Source: Sycobia sp. Sy_11
Taxonomy: Eukaryota > Arthropoda > Insecta > Hymenoptera > Epichrysomallidae
Length of the DNA stretch: 64,000 bases
Reading direction: 5' to 3'
Assembly (NCBI GenBank): GCA_018907035.1
Contig: JACCIC010000029.1
Location: 2,249,001 to 2,313,000, forward strand
How positions within the stretch are numbered: position 1 is the stretch's first letter; every line of letters starts with the position of its first letter. The notes below the pieces were generated by a model. It had not been told where the DNA came from. It saw only the letters and a program-made list of their open reading frames with translations, and made no database searches. This document shows, piece by piece, positions 36,288 through 48,310 of this stretch. The position numbers were made by a program, and so were the translations under genes.

Positions 36288-37150
36288 GGAGAGAGAGAGA
36301 ATACAAAAAATCTTCTTTCAGTGCAATGAGCGGAAAACAAACTTTTTCTATAAGAAATTTCCTTTTGAAATACGAAATAAAAAGATTAAAGGTGTTGTAT
36401 CCACTTAAAAATATTACACGCTCCTTAAAAGTTTATAATAATCCTTTCAGAAATGAAACTGTGTAAAGTTTTCAATTAAATATTGCACATAAATAGGTTG
36501 TTTCTGTATCATAGCGTTTTACATGATTCAAAAAAATTTATTATGCTATACAAACTTGAGATTCTAAGTTAAACAGTGCTAATCATCATAAACAGATATC
36601 TACAAATAATGGAATTTGTAATTATAAAAAGCATACGTAATTATAATATCTAACATATCATATTTTCTTACATATTAAATAATTATTATTAAAACAAAGT
36701 TATTGAAATTCAGCGTCGTGGAATCATGATATCCAAGGTGGTCATAAGAGTAGAGTAAGCTAAGAGTTAGTAATATAGGATTCCTTCGAGTTTTTAAAAT
36801 AAATTAGTAGCTCCAAATTTAAATCAACAAAATTTGTTCATTTAGAAATTACATCTTCTTGAGGTGTTTTTCATAAAGACTATTAATAGGCACTCAAACA
36901 TGAATAAATATATAAAAAGTATCAATCTTATTAATGAATAACTTTTTTTGATACAAATATTTTTTTTCGATACTTCTAAGGTACTAATTTATAAAAGAAA
37001 CTTGTATGAATCGTATACTACAAAGCAGTATGTTGACCTATTCCTGATGCCATGTCTACCAATCTTGATAATCTTATCAAATTCTCATTGGCTTACTATA
37101 ATCATTAATAACTTTTAGATTTTAGCTATTTATAAATGAAAATATATTAC
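35612..37150. other. Intron DNA with (GA)n tract, no gene seen
   Basis: Ordinary AT-rich DNA apart from the purine tract at 36230-36300. The open frames across that tract (RERERE peptides and their antisense) are artefacts. Confidence 0.55.
36230..36300. repeat. (GA)n microsatellite
   Basis: About 70 bases of GAAAGA then GA repeats with AAAG and GGGA interruptions. Confidence 0.95.
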
Positions 37151-37363
37151 CGAGTTTTTCCATCCACATTTACATTCATCATTGTCAGTGGCTTCTAATG
37201 CGCACATAAATATACCACCAGGTGAACTAATAGAACTATCCAAAGTAATAATCATCTCTCTATTATCTGATTCCAGTTGAAAAGATCCACTACCACAGTG
37301 TCTATCTGCTCCATATGAAAGAGAAGTGTAGACATTAAAAGTATCCATTTCACAATTAGGGCT
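37151..37363 (-). CDS. Exon with second half of CUB domain and linker, venom serine protease-like
   Basis: Seventy-one codons, phase 0 at both ends. The acceptor is TTTCATTAG before 37363 and the donor is GTAATA from 37150. The exon opens with SPNCEMDT and contains RHCGSGSF, a segment characteristic of the CUB of this protease group, then SSPGGIFMCAL and the cysteine-rich linker ECKCGWKNS. In the family this linker lies directly before the activation site, and the next exon indeed opens AKIVGG. Several stop codons flank the exon, as expected for intron. The reading is open, with the cysteines expected for CUB disulfides. Confidence 0.88.
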
Positions 37364-37757
37364 CTAATGAAATAAATATATTTAATTAAAGAATAAATAT
37401 TAATGACGTTTCAGTAATGATGAATTAAACTTAAATATTATTTTAAATAATAATAATTTTGAATTTTTAAAATGATTAACATGTAAATGATAATCTTATA
37501 TTCTCACTCAAACAGACACGATTATATGAAAATAGACATTTCAGAATTACGAAAGACTACACTCGATACTTATAGCTTATAATTTATTCACATGCACACG
37601 TGTGTACATCCATTCATTCGCATATGAACATGCGTGTATAAACATTATCATCAAGAGATGGTGTATCATTAACATTTACAGAACGATCTAAATATTTAAG
37701 GATACTATATAAAGATCGACATTCATTTAAACTTGTTATAAATATTAGTGTACATAG

Positions 37758-37819
<62 letters not shown>

Positions 37820-38320
37820 CTCTGGATAAAACTAAGCTCTGTAGATCTTATATTTTGAAAATTTATAAATATCATAATTGTTATTGTAAATTTTTTTTGC
37901 GATCTTAGAAAAAATTTTAAAATACTATCGTGAATTAGATATATTGATGCTACATGCATTTGAAAAACACTTCAATTCTTTCCAGATGTTTGCGACTCGG
38001 GAAATAAATAAACTAGACGCGATGTTGAAATTTCCTTTTTTATTTTGAATTTATTTCTTTAAGAACACTTATTGTCAAATAAATAAAAAGAATGATGAGT
38101 TAGTGAAAAAAAATCACAAAACAAATTTAATATAACAAAATTTATGACAGTTCGCCGACCGATCACTCAGTCGATCTTATAATGCGCTAATTGACGTGAA
38201 ATTGACCTCTTTCGCTTCTACCGCTATTGCTTATACGCGTACCGCTGCTTCTCTTCTTAAACGGACAACCTCCTTCCATTCTCAGGATTCGACCATGAGC
38301 ACTAACAGGTTCTAACAAAA
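37364..38320. other. Intron DNA with (TA)n tract
   Basis: No gene recognised; a (TA)n run at about 37762-37818. GC-richer sequence at 38140-38300 could be terminal sequence of the BEL/Pao element that follows. Confidence 0.5.
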
Positions 38321-38490
38321 ATGGAATTGCTGGAGAGATGTTTGGGCAGAAAAACTCAAAATAACAATGAGTATTTGAACTTAACAGTTTGGGCTATGGC
38401 ACCGAAGCATGTCTATAATGGAAAAAAATCGTTAAAATTGCATGCCTCACTGTTGCATGCATTTTTCATGAATGATCATACTTTACATGT
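38321..38490 (+). pseudogene. Possible Mutator-like transposon protein fragment
   Basis: The plus frame from 38321 reads MELLERCLGRKTQNNNEYLN, then LTVWAMAPKHVYNGKKSL. This resembles the C.xGKTQNxNExxNxxIW..CPK.xF.G motif found in insect proteins annotated with Mutator-like transposase domains. It stops after about 55 codons and no flanking parts are recognised. Assignment rests on that one motif. Confidence 0.4.
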
Positions 38491-38754
38491 ATAAAAAATT
38501 TATAAAATAAATAAAAAACATTTTTTATATCCTTCAAGAGTGTATTTATTAAGTATTTCAAATCCTATATCCATATCTTCAATAGCATTCTCAGAAAAAT
38601 TTCACAAAAATAGTGTTTCTTTTCGAGGGTCTAAAGTAGAATACTGCCTTAATACATACGGACCCGCAGCAAGTTACATATTTAGTCTTTCTATATTACT
38701 CAATGACGCGGAGTTTTTCCAACAGTAAGATGTAAATCCATACCTAATATCGTG

Positions 38755-39851
38755 AATGTTTATAGATAATTACATACACATTCCACTCCCTTCAAAGAAT
38801 ACCTTTCAATACGGCTACAAATAATTTTAATTGTATTTAGTGTAATAATTTTAGTTGTATTTTCAGAAATACAACGCGCTCCAAATATAGCGTGTTTGGA
38901 GTTAAGCATCTGCAAAATCGTGAGCGTGACTGGATTATGAGCTTCGTTGCTAAGCGAGCATAGCGGCCTGGAATTCAGACAGGCTTCGTTCTTTATAGTT
39001 AGTATAGTGAATTCCTTGTAGGTGAATGAAGACTTCCCTATGACTCTTCGCAGGTGATATTTAAAACTTGGTATCGCAGACACTCACAGGCATTCAAAAT
39101 GCGGAGATCTTGGAAGGATAAATTTCCACTCTGTACCTCAAGCTGCTAATTATGGGAAAATTTCGTGAGGAAATTCGGACATTTGCTTGAAGAGACGATT
39201 TAATTCGATATCAGCCCGCTTGAATAAGCTTCGTTGTCGGAAAAAAGAACAGAGCAGAGACCACGTCGTACTACAAAACGAGAAAGGGCTGTCATAAATG
39301 CACTGCTAGTTAAGTCGGAAACTATTATGTGAATTCTTTTGATGACAAAATAGATAAAGATGGCTATATAGCCTATTTTGTATTTGATGCCTCTTCCATT
39401 AGAAAAGAGAAGCGGAAATGGCTCTGAAAGATGTAGGCCATTGATGGCGAAAGACCATGTTTGTGCCATCATAGCTGTGGACAGCGGTGCCATCTATTGG
39501 TGAGCTGCTGGGGAGCCGAATCGAATGCAAATAATGCATTTTCGACATACGGATGTAATAAGACGGTTACCACGGATAATCCAATTTCCACTGAGTAGAC
39601 TCCTCATCAGTTGTATGCCTCGGTGAAGTGTTGTACTGTGGACTTTTTCTACTAAGCCTGAGAGTAGAATCGGATTACGCTCTGGATAGGGCAGAGGTGG
39701 ATATTGAAGTCTTTCCCCGACTCTAAGTATTCCAGCCTCATCCAGAAAGGGAGCTAGGCGTGCTAATGAACTGCATGGAGAAACTGCTTTTCCAGCTGCA
39801 AGTAAGGATATTTCATTGGAAAATAATTGACGCTGAATAAGTTTATATAAC
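38755..39851 (-). pseudogene. BEL/Pao retrotransposon, integrase part
   Basis: The minus frame 39853-39494 has LIQRQLFSNEISLLAAGK, SLARLAPFLDEAGILRVGER, HRGIQLMRSLLSGNWIIRG and a CRKC.IC zinc-binding pair. 39493-39200 has VSDLTSSAFMTALSRFVVRRG. 39083-38760 has KYHLRRVIGKSSFTYKEF and EACLNSRPLCSLS. These are BEL/Pao integrase segments in order. The frames are broken at each junction. It continues across a PLE insertion into 41586-45290. Confidence 0.9.
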
Positions 39852-39865
39852 AATAATCTTGTATA

Positions 39866-40270
39866 ATTTAATTGTAGTTATGTCGACTGCCCATATACAA
39901 ATTAATAAATATTTTTTTATTGGTTTTACAGTCCAATCAATTCAATCTAAAAATAAATATAAATAAAAATAAAATGAAAATTCAAAATAAAAATTAAATT
40001 AAAAATTAAATTAAAATTATAATGACAGTCAGACTGTCTATGTTTACATTCATCCCCGCAGACTATTCTGAAAATAAAATATTAGTTGAAAAAATTCTTT
40101 GTTAGTAAAGTGCAATCTGACTGTCCCCAACACCCTTACCTTATTGAAGACTAGTCCAACGTTTCGAGCTCACTACGGCTCCTCATCAGAGACTAAACTA
40201 AACCTTATATTCTAATCTATATATACCCATCCCCACCATCAAATTTAGTAAATTAAATATAAATTCCCCC
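39866..40270 (-). repeat. PLE terminal repeat (pLTR) with intact hammerhead core
   Basis: It runs from the TCGACTGCCC start through TTACAGTCCAATCAATTCAAT, GACAGTCAGACTGTC, CAATCTGACTGTCCCC and the ribozyme to CATCAAATTTAGTAAATT. It is repeated in inverted, shortened form at 41385-41571. Confidence 0.85.
40152..40195 (-). ncRNA. Hammerhead ribozyme motif in PLE pLTR
   Basis: On the minus strand: stem I strand TAGTCT, core CTGATGA, a stem II arm GAGC with loop and GCTC, core GAAA, the palindromic stem III ACGT with U at the cleavage position, and stem I strand GGACTA (six pairs with TAGTCT including one G-U). The near-zero stem III fits the dimeric hammerheads reported for Penelope-like elements, where two ribozymes pair through the palindrome. 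One extra G lies between the core and stem II. All invariant core bases are present, so self-cleavage is plausible. Confidence 0.78.
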
Positions 40271-41585
40271 TCTAGACAAATTGTCTAAAACCAATCAATT
40301 TAATAAGGAATGATAAACACTGTGCAATCTACCAGACTCTAACATTAAATTCACATTATTTCGATTCCTAGAAATGTGAATACTTTCAAGACTCTCCCGT
40401 TTATACTTATGATTAATACCATGTTCCAAAATATCTACATTCACAAAATCAAAAGAATGTAAAAACTTTAAACAATGCTCTTTTAAACCGGAAGTAATAT
40501 GTGAGCTACGTAAACTATTTTTATGTTCATAAATTCTCTTTTTTAAATATCTACCTGTTTTTCGAATATAGTGTATATCCTTGTATCCCTTGTAAATTTA
40601 ATTCTGTCATGTACAGAATTAAAAACATGCACCATTTCATCCACAAAAACTTCCGGAACAATTGTAAAGATATCATCAACATATCTCTTAAATATCATTG
40701 GTTTAAAAAGCAATTTTGACAAGGCTATACTTTCCATCTTTTCCATAACTAAATTAGTTATAACCGGTAACAAAGGCGATCCCATTGGACATCCGTATTT
40801 ATGTTCATAAAATTTATTATCAAATGAAAAAATTGTGTTATTAAAAACCAAATTAACTGCTTTAATAAATTCATTCATTGTTAATTTTGTATGCAAATTA
40901 ATTTCATGTCACTTTTCCTGTATAATATCATTTAACAACACTAAAGATACATTTGTAAACAAAGATACTACATCCAATGAAATCATTTTGTAGTTTTTCG
41001 GAATAACAATTTCTTTCATTTCATTGTAAAAACACCAACTATCCTTAATGTAAGAACTAGTTCTTCCAACTATCTTAACCAATATATTAGACAAAAATCT
41101 AGCAATATTATAAGTTGGAAAACCTATGAAAGATATTATTATTCTAAATGTCAAATTTTCTTTATGAATCTGGGTAAACCCATAACATTTTGCTACAGTT
41201 CCATTTTCACATTTTAAATAATTATATGTATCACATTTAATGGAAGATTATATTAGGGTTATTTCTCAAAAAATTCTTCGCGGTAATTACATCATGTATA
41301 ATATTACTATTTAAAAAATTATCAAATTTAAATATGTATTTAAATATATGTATTTAAATAATTTAAATAAGTATTTTTTCAGCTAATATTTTATTTTAAG
41401 ATTAGTCTACGGGGGTGAATGTAAACAAGGACAGTATGACTGTCATTAGAATTTTAATTTTGAATTTAATTTTTATTTTTATTTATTTTTATTTCTATTT
41501 TTTATTTTTTATTTTTATTTTTAGATTGAATTGATTGGACTGTAAGTCCAATAAAAAAATATTTATTAATTAATAATCTTGTATA

Positions 41586-43700
41586 GTAAAGTTGTCGAAA
41601 TGATAGGCCAGCAGTGATTTCATCTCCTTTTGAAGGCATTTTTGTTTCCATCGAACACAGTAAGCTAATAATCTAAGTGTTTTAGAGAAGCTTGAAAACC
41701 TTTGTAATATATGGAGTAAATCTAGATCAGCGATTGCATCAGGCGAATTTTCTATTATTGAGAAGGCCTGTTGATGTACTACTGTCAAATCTAATTGAAT
41801 CGGCCATTCTGATTCGCTCTGAGGCAGCCATTCTGGTCTAGTTCACCACATTTTCAGTCGAGCTAAGTCTTGGCTAGGTCTTTAAAGTTCATTCCCCTGG
41901 ACGCACAATCGGCGGGATTGAATTTAGATGGTACGTGCCGCCACTTGGCATGGGGCAGAGTCGAGTCAATTTCTCTGACTCGGTTTGATATAAATGTTGG
42001 CCACTTTGATGAATGACTGCGAAGCCAATCCAATACCATCTTCGAATCTGTCTAAAGGTTCGTCGACAAAGAGATCTGAAACATACCATTTATTAAATGT
42101 TTTGCAAAGCTTACAAGTAGCGTTGCAGCGCAAAGGTCGAGTCTCGGTATAGTCTCAATCTTTACAGGAGCGACTCGAGTTTTCGACATGTGTATAGTAG
42201 TCACTCCTGAAATATAGAGTACAGCAGCATAAGCTCGCTTGGCGGCATCTGTAAAACCGTGTAGATGCCACTCGGTAGAGAGTGAGACTTCCGTCCATCT
42301 AGGTACGCGTATGTCACTTAAATTAGGTAGATCGCTTCTGAAAATCATCCACCGATCAAGCACTTCCTTGGGTAAAGGTACATTCCAATCAAGTTAATTA
42401 ATCCAAAGATCCTGCATCAATATTTTAGCATGGATTAATATCAGAGAGATCGTCCATTTTGAGGCGAGGGCAGCGGTGGGCGGCAAAGATGCTTCGAAGA
42501 GGAAGGCGTGCTTGTGAGTGTCCGATTTGATGCGTAGAGTAGATATTATATCTCCGGATACTGTTGGAAGGTCAAAGATGTTTTCTCCAGATTGTCCGGG
42601 AAGTAGCACAACAGTATTGCTTGCCTATTTGCCGAGAGTCATTGCAGCTGACGCTAGTAGATGAATGAGTTCGTCTCTTTGTACTTGGAATCATTCTTCA
42701 TCGTCATTATCTAAAAAAACATCATCAACATAAATTCGATGTAAAATCAAAAGCGTAGGGTGCGTAGTTTGTCCGTCGTGAGCGAGTTGCTTGAATGATC
42801 TAAGGTCTATTTCATATTATTCTATATCCTATATCACGGTAAGCGCTTCTTAGGCTTGAATGGGCGTGATAAAGTTCTCGCGCAAAACCAGTCATTGTTG
42901 ATCTAGATCTTTTGGATGCACAAGGACCTGGCGAAACATTTTCACTATGTATGTTACCATTACTACTCGATATGGATGCCACAATGTAATCACAATAGTG
43001 ATACTCGATTGTAGCTTCGGTCCAAGAAGAAGGATATCATTCAGGGAAAGGCTTGAAGTACTTCTCAGAGGTGCTTCAAGCTAGACTAGAATTTTTGATG
43101 AGCCTGAGCGAAATATCGCGTGATCCGAAAGATAAAAGGCAAACGGATTATTATTCAACGGTGCAGCCGCTTGCATGTATCCTAATTGTAGATACTCCTC
43201 CATAAATATGGAATAGGCCTTTTGTAAATCGCCGTTTCGACGTCCACGCTTTTCAGAAAGAAGAAGGCATCATACCGCAATGGCTCGTGAATCTGGAAAG
43301 ACTTCTTATCGGGCTAAAAGTAAGCAAACAATAAAGCGGCCATCTGAGTTACAAGAGTAAGTATCAGAGAAGAATTTTTCACAATATTCATCCAACCGAG
43401 TAAGTTTTTGTAAAATTGGTAGCTCTGCGAGTTCCCAAAACTTGCAAAGATATTTGGCAATAGAAGAGTCTGTAATGCGATGAAATGTCATTATCTTGAT
43501 TGAAGACTCATCCTGATATTGAGCATTAACTACCTCTGTTAGTATCCACCCAAAGACAGTACGTTGAACAATTGGGACACCCGCGGATCCGCGTATAAGA
43601 TTGTCTCTCAAGATTAGACTATATAAATCTGCACTCAGAATCACGTCGATTTTTCCTGTTGCCGCAAAACTCAGCTAATAATAATCCATGAAGATGCGGC
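41586..43700 (-). pseudogene. BEL/Pao retrotransposon, RT and RNase H part
   Basis: Pieces downstream in sense order: 43644-43306 (LSADLYSLILRDNLIRG, PIVQRTVFGWILT, CKFWELAELP, YSCNSDGRFIVCLL), the protease-RT linker of BEL/Pao; fragments of RT at 43300-42600 in broken frames; 42609-42394 (FLFEASLPPTAALASKW); 42363-42052 with LHGFTDAAKRAYAAVLYI and KIETIPRLDLCAATLL (RNase H); and 42089-41570 with the region between RNase H and integrase. Each frame is stopped or shifted. Confidence 0.88.
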
Positions 43701-45290
43701 CATATTTTACGGGGATATCACGCTGAGGTAATAATCGTTTTAATTCTGATAATATGAGTACTTTACAAGAGCATTTGAAAGAGGTATCTGTTTGAAAACT
43801 GATTGAAATGGTGGCTTCGCCTTTTGCTTGGAAATTATGTCCGCTTACGCCGAGAATAGAAATCGTTGTTGAACGGCGCTTTAAATTCAGTTGTTTTTCT
43901 CAGCGGCTGGTAATAAAGGAGCACTGAGCTCCAGAATCAATAAGAGCGCGAACGAACAAAGTTATTCCAAATAGATTCGATACTAGAATTTTAGCAATTG
44001 CGAGTAACACTATTCGTTTCACGGTAGCTAGATTAACATTTGTTAAATTTTGAGGTAAAGAGAAAGGTTCCGAACTGCTTTCCATAGTACTCGGAACTAC
44101 AGATTTCCCATGAGTATAAAGTTTAGTATGATGTTTTTGTTTCCAAATTGAACGTCGAAACATTGATTTGCAATTGATAAAATTATGTTCTTTACGCAGA
44201 GAATTCAAACACACTTTTGTTTTTTGTTTAGAAAATTCATAATGTTGAGGTACTGACTTTGCATTCAATTGCTCGCAGGAATTTAATGAATGATCCGATT
44301 GACACAAAATGTAAGGCTGTTGTCTTTTACTCAGCACTGGCTCAGCGCTAACTATACCAGCTGTGTGAGCCGATTCTTCTTATTAAATTTTCATACCGTA
44401 ACACCCGCCATATGAGAGTCGCGTTTTTCCTTTTCAGATTCAAGAGAGTTAATTCGACATTCAAGGAAGAAGATTAGATCGGCAAGCAAATAACTTCTCT
44501 AGATTCCTGGAAAATTTTCCAGGTTTCTTTTGTGTGTGTGTCTAGAGTGCGAACTATGCAATGGAATAACCAATGATTGTAAGCATTTGTATCGCATCCG
44601 AGCTGTTCAAGAGCGTGTACAGTAACTTCGATTTTATCTAATAGATTGAAGATATCTTGAATGGTACACGAGCGAGTTGGGTTTAACTGTATCAAATTTT
44701 CGACATGATTTTCCAAAATCCGCCTCTTGTTTCCGAATCGCTTTTCTAGTACGCTCGACGCAACTTGAAAGTTTTCTCCAACGACTACAAGATTTTCCAA
44801 ATGAGCTACCACCTTACCGCTTAATGAGCTCAATAAATACTGGAGTTTATCAACATCTGAATTTTCGTGCGTATTAACGATTTCAAGATGTAAATCATTG
44901 TTTGAAAGACTACTATTCACATGGGTTGCCCGTAAACTTAGACGCGGAAAGATCAGTAACGGTGCGTTTAGAACTAACATATTGAACCGACGGAGCGGAA
45001 GAGTTTGTGCGCGCAATCTTTCAATATCTTCGGATAATTCTGTAACAGCCTCAACATAGCTTGCTTCGGCTAATTCAAAGCCGTTTTTTTTTTAAATAGT
45101 CGTGTTCTAAAATATTATTTTCGTCTACAAATTCCGTTATACAATGCTGTCGTTCAAATAGATTGTTGAAATATTTATGTAAGAGCTGCAAACGTGCTTC
45201 AGGAAAGGACACGGTCAGCACAGCAGCTCTTTTCTTAGCTTTAGTGTTTTTCAAACAAATAATTATATTATTTACAGCATACACTTGAAT
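43701..45290 (-). pseudogene. BEL/Pao retrotransposon, gag and protease part
   Basis: 45284-45075 and 45016-44474 form the gag: ARLQLLHKYFNNLFERQHCI, then VDKLQYLLSSLSGKVVAHLENL, a DUF1759-type BEL/Pao gag domain. 44337-43900 carries zinc-knuckle remnants (LCQSDHSLNSC) and ends with VRALIDSGAQCSFITSR, a retropepsin active-site motif (DSG). A stop-rich gap at about 44340-44470 separates gag from protease. Probable 5' LTR or leader sequence would lie at 45300-45780 but I could not match it to a 3' LTR. Confidence 0.85.
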
Positions 45291-45789
45291 TGCAAGTAAT
45301 TTTTCAGATATTTTGCTCTATAGTTTAGCGACAAGCTTCACAAAATCGCTTGAATTGATTCCGACAATTAAATGAACATATTGGATTTCTAACAGAGTTA
45401 ATTGAAGTCAATATATATAATTTTTTCTGGATTAAAATTGCATGTAAGCAATTTGCTTGATATCAAAGGAAGCTTTAAAATTAATTACATAGTAGCGTAT
45501 AAGTAATGAATTATACCTTCATTCGTTTTAACTGAATTTGCGTACGACTTTTCGGTACTGAGCGAAAAAACGATTCGTTCAGCGAAGGTCGACTATTCGG
45601 CACGGCTGCGTCGCTGCGTAGCTCGAAAATGACGGCAATAATACAGCATGAGGCAACAGGCTGAGAAGATGTTTGAATGTGATCTCTATACAATAATATT
45701 TTTATAACAATAATATTTTCAATTACGCTATGCATAATTTTTCACATAAAAGTTGTACAGAACCTATCTTATATTTATATATTGATACC

Positions 45790-46020
45790 GGATATATGAA
45801 AGTACCATATGCCTTTTCGGATGCATCGCAGAAGTCATGAGTTTCGATTGATTCAAATTCAGCTGCAGTTGTATGTCTATCAATACTTAAGTTATTTATG
45901 ATTTGAAAATGTTTGTAAATATCTAAACATTCTGTACTTAAATCTTGTGGTAGCGATTCATCCCATGCAGATCAAATATCTGTACGATGATTGACAGTAC
46001 TGATCTTTTTGTCACGTTCC
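45790..46020 (-). pseudogene. Second BEL/Pao fragment, RNase H
   Basis: The minus strand reads AWDESLPQDLSTECLDIYKH, then THDFCDASEKAYGTFIYPV, the WDEPLP...GFCDASEKAYGAVIY signature of BEL/Pao elements. It is distinct from the RNase H at 42363-42052, so it derives from another copy. Nothing else of that copy is recognised. Confidence 0.8.
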
Positions 46021-46189
46021 GAGTTGCATATATATTTCTGAAACGCGATGTATATTACACCTTATAACGTAATCTTCATTTTCCGACTCAGGACAGTTTA
46101 CACGATATCAGTCCAAGGTCGTTTAAGAGGGGAGAAAGTATTTTCAGGGGCAGGCGGCAGATCAGGTAAACTGATTGGAGTTTAACACA

Positions 46190-47079
46190 GTTATGGCGAA
46201 CTAGCTCCATCGCTTATAATATGTAAAGAGTGGTTTTGGCAGTTTAGAAGTGGAGATACTGGTGTCAATGACAAAGAACGTTCTGGGCAACCGAAAAAGC
46301 TTGAAGATAGTGAAATGCAAGCATTATTGGACGAAAACTCAGCTAAAACGCAGCATAACTCACTAATAAATTAAGTATTAGTGATAGAGCAGTTGACAAA
46401 CGTTTACATGGGTTTCGAAAAGATTCATAATGAAGGAAAATAGATGACACACGATTTGGCCGAAAGTGACATTATGAATCAATACAGCATCGCACTGTCT
46501 TTGCTTGCCAGGCCAAATAAGAAGAGTTTTCTGCAATGTATTGTGACTGGTAATGAAAACTGGATCTACTATGGTAATCCTAAGCACAAAAAGTTATGGG
46601 TGGATCAAGGCCAACCATCTACATCGACACCAAAACTAAACATCCACAGCGAAAAGGTATTGTTAAGCATTTGGTGGGACCAACAGAGAGTGATGTACTA
46701 TGAGCTGCTAAAATCGAATGAAACCATCACTGTCGAGTTATACAAACGCCAACTGAATGATTTGCAACAGAAATTTATCGCACATAGATCACCAATCGCA
46801 AGCAATAGGCACAAAATTATTCTCTTGAATGACAACGCTTGAATGACAAAGCATAACCTCGTTGATACGCACTTCCGACATGTTCAAGAATGCGAGAATT
46901 TGTGTATGATTGTGAATGAAACCACCATCGTTCTTTTGCCACAGTATCATCATATGGCCAGAAACATGGGAAAAGTATTCGAAAATGGCGGAAATTATTT
47001 GGATTCAGCTAAGGTGTATCTATTTTCCATTGTATCCTTTTTCCGTTAAAAAAGGTCGGAAACTAAGTTGATCTCCTAA
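46190..47079 (+). mobile_element. Mariner remnant, plus strand
   Basis: The HTH starts in frame near 46198 (APSLIICKEWFWQFRSGDTG, KERSGQPKKLEDSEMQALLDE). The frame 46444-46842 has FLQCIVTGNENWIYYGNPKHKKLW (first Asp changed to Asn), LSIWWDQQRVMYYELLKS, ETITVELYKRQLNDL and ILLNDNA (second Asp kept). A stop follows, then HNLVDTHFRHVQECENL and a C-terminus KVFENGGNYLD. The right inverted repeat (complement TTAGGAGATCAACTTAGTTT) ends at 47079 beside TA. The left end is missing. Confidence 0.88.
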
Positions 47080-47129
47080 TAGTTTGTATAACGTCGAATC
47101 TCGATTGAGGTAATTATATTTGTTTCCAT

Positions 47130-47182
47130 CATAAATGTCTTTTTTCCATTAAAAAAGGTCAGGAATTAAGTTCACCTCCTAA
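47130..47182 (+). repeat. Duplicate of a mariner right end
   Basis: CCATTAAAAAAGGTC, then AATTAAGTTCACCTCCTAA ending at 47182 beside TA, repeats the last 55 or so bases of the mariner ending at 47079 with several differences. It is either a tandem duplication or the end of a second copy. Confidence 0.65.
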
Positions 47183-47559
47183 TATATTAACGCACAAACG
47201 TGCGCTTACACGTATTACAATAATAATCCGTGTTACGATGCCCGCTTCATAAGGAGTTAAAACAGATTTTTCAATTCATTCACCTTACCGAGACATTCAG
47301 AGCAGATAATTATTTTAAAAGATCGCATACAAGTAATTTATAACTTGATTTACACATTGGACAGTTCTTCGTTACAATCGAATAAAATTTTATTATTAAT
47401 TCATTTCCATATATGCGCGTTCTGATTGCTAGGGTTTTTTCTATATCCTCATTTCTATCATTCGAAAATTATTTTTTCGGTATGCATTTTGTATAAAATA
47501 TTATAAGCATTATTTAAAAATTCATATTCAGTAAATTCGGCATTGACTGTAAATAAATA

Positions 47560-48310
47560 GGATCGAGCATCGTCATACTGTAAAATCACTTTTTCATGTC
47601 GGTCGTTGTTTTAACGATCGTTTGTCTTTCAATGCTCCGCTCAAACGCATTAATTGCGTTCGATAACGATCGCCTGTGATTGTTTCAGTTGGCTTGAACA
47701 ACTGATAACACACTACGCCGAACTGGTCCCACTAAATACTGATCATGACCCTGAAACCGTGAATATTCGGTTTGGCCGTCGACCTGGAAGCATGGCCGGG
47801 ATATTATATCCATAATTGTTTGTGCCTGGAATTATCGTAATGAACCTATTTTTCCTCCCCACTAACAATGCGATTCAAAAATCCCTTTCACCTTTGCCTT
47901 GCATGCAGCTGTTCACAAACAAACAAACGCCGTTCAACATCTCCCGACATCAACACGTACGGCACCCAATTTCCTTGTTTCTGAATCATTCTCATGACTT
48001 CTAGGCGTTTTGAACTGACTTGGTGTGTTACTCTCAATGATTTTGCCAATTCTTGTGCCATTTAACACGAGTCTTGATCATGTAATACCTCTAATTCTGC
48101 ATATTCAAAAACATTCTCTCTTCCACTGCGATACTGGTCTTTCACGTGAAAATCACCGTTCTTGAAGCGTCAATCACTCTCGGCATGTTCTTTCACTAAT
48201 AACGGCCTGACCATACGTATTCGAAAGCATTCGATGAGCCACAGCAGCAGATTTCTTCATATTAAAGCAGAAAATTTGGCTCATAAGCTGACATATTTAA
48301 TCGAGAATAA
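47560..48310 (-). mobile_element. Mariner remnant, minus strand
   Basis: Many short minus-strand frames give, in order, a start like MSAYEPNFLL, RVWSGRY, MPRVIDASRTVIFT, KSVQNA, WVPYVLMSGDVERRLFVCEQ (from 47990-47900), KGFLNRIVSGEEKNRF, RPNRIFTVSGS, WDQFGVVCYQLFKPTETITG and EVIL. All match one mariner transposase with numerous frameshifts. It lies tail to tail with the mariner at 46190-47079. No inverted repeats were located. Confidence 0.72.

Larger units (their letters stand above)
39866..41571 (-). mobile_element. Penelope-like element, copy C, inserted in BEL/Pao element
   Basis: Fourteen-base duplication AATAATCTTGTATA at 39852-39865 and 41572-41585. Minus-strand RT: PTYNIARFLSNILVKIVGRT (41130-41070), YGCPMGSPLLPVITNLVMEK, then FKRYVDDIFTIVPE with the catalytic YVDD (40700-40660). 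After a small deletion near 40575 comes a GIY-YIG endonuclease: YIRKTGRYLKKRIYEHKNSL, SGLKEHCLKFLHSFDFVNVD, KRESLESIHI. The ends are terminal repeats in inverted orientation (39866-40270 plus-wise, 41385-41571 reversed). The sequence is better preserved than copies A and B but still deleted and frameshifted. Confidence 0.92.

Noticed and set aside
36094..36466. RERERE-rich frames and their antisense
   Set aside because: Translations of the (GA)n tract.
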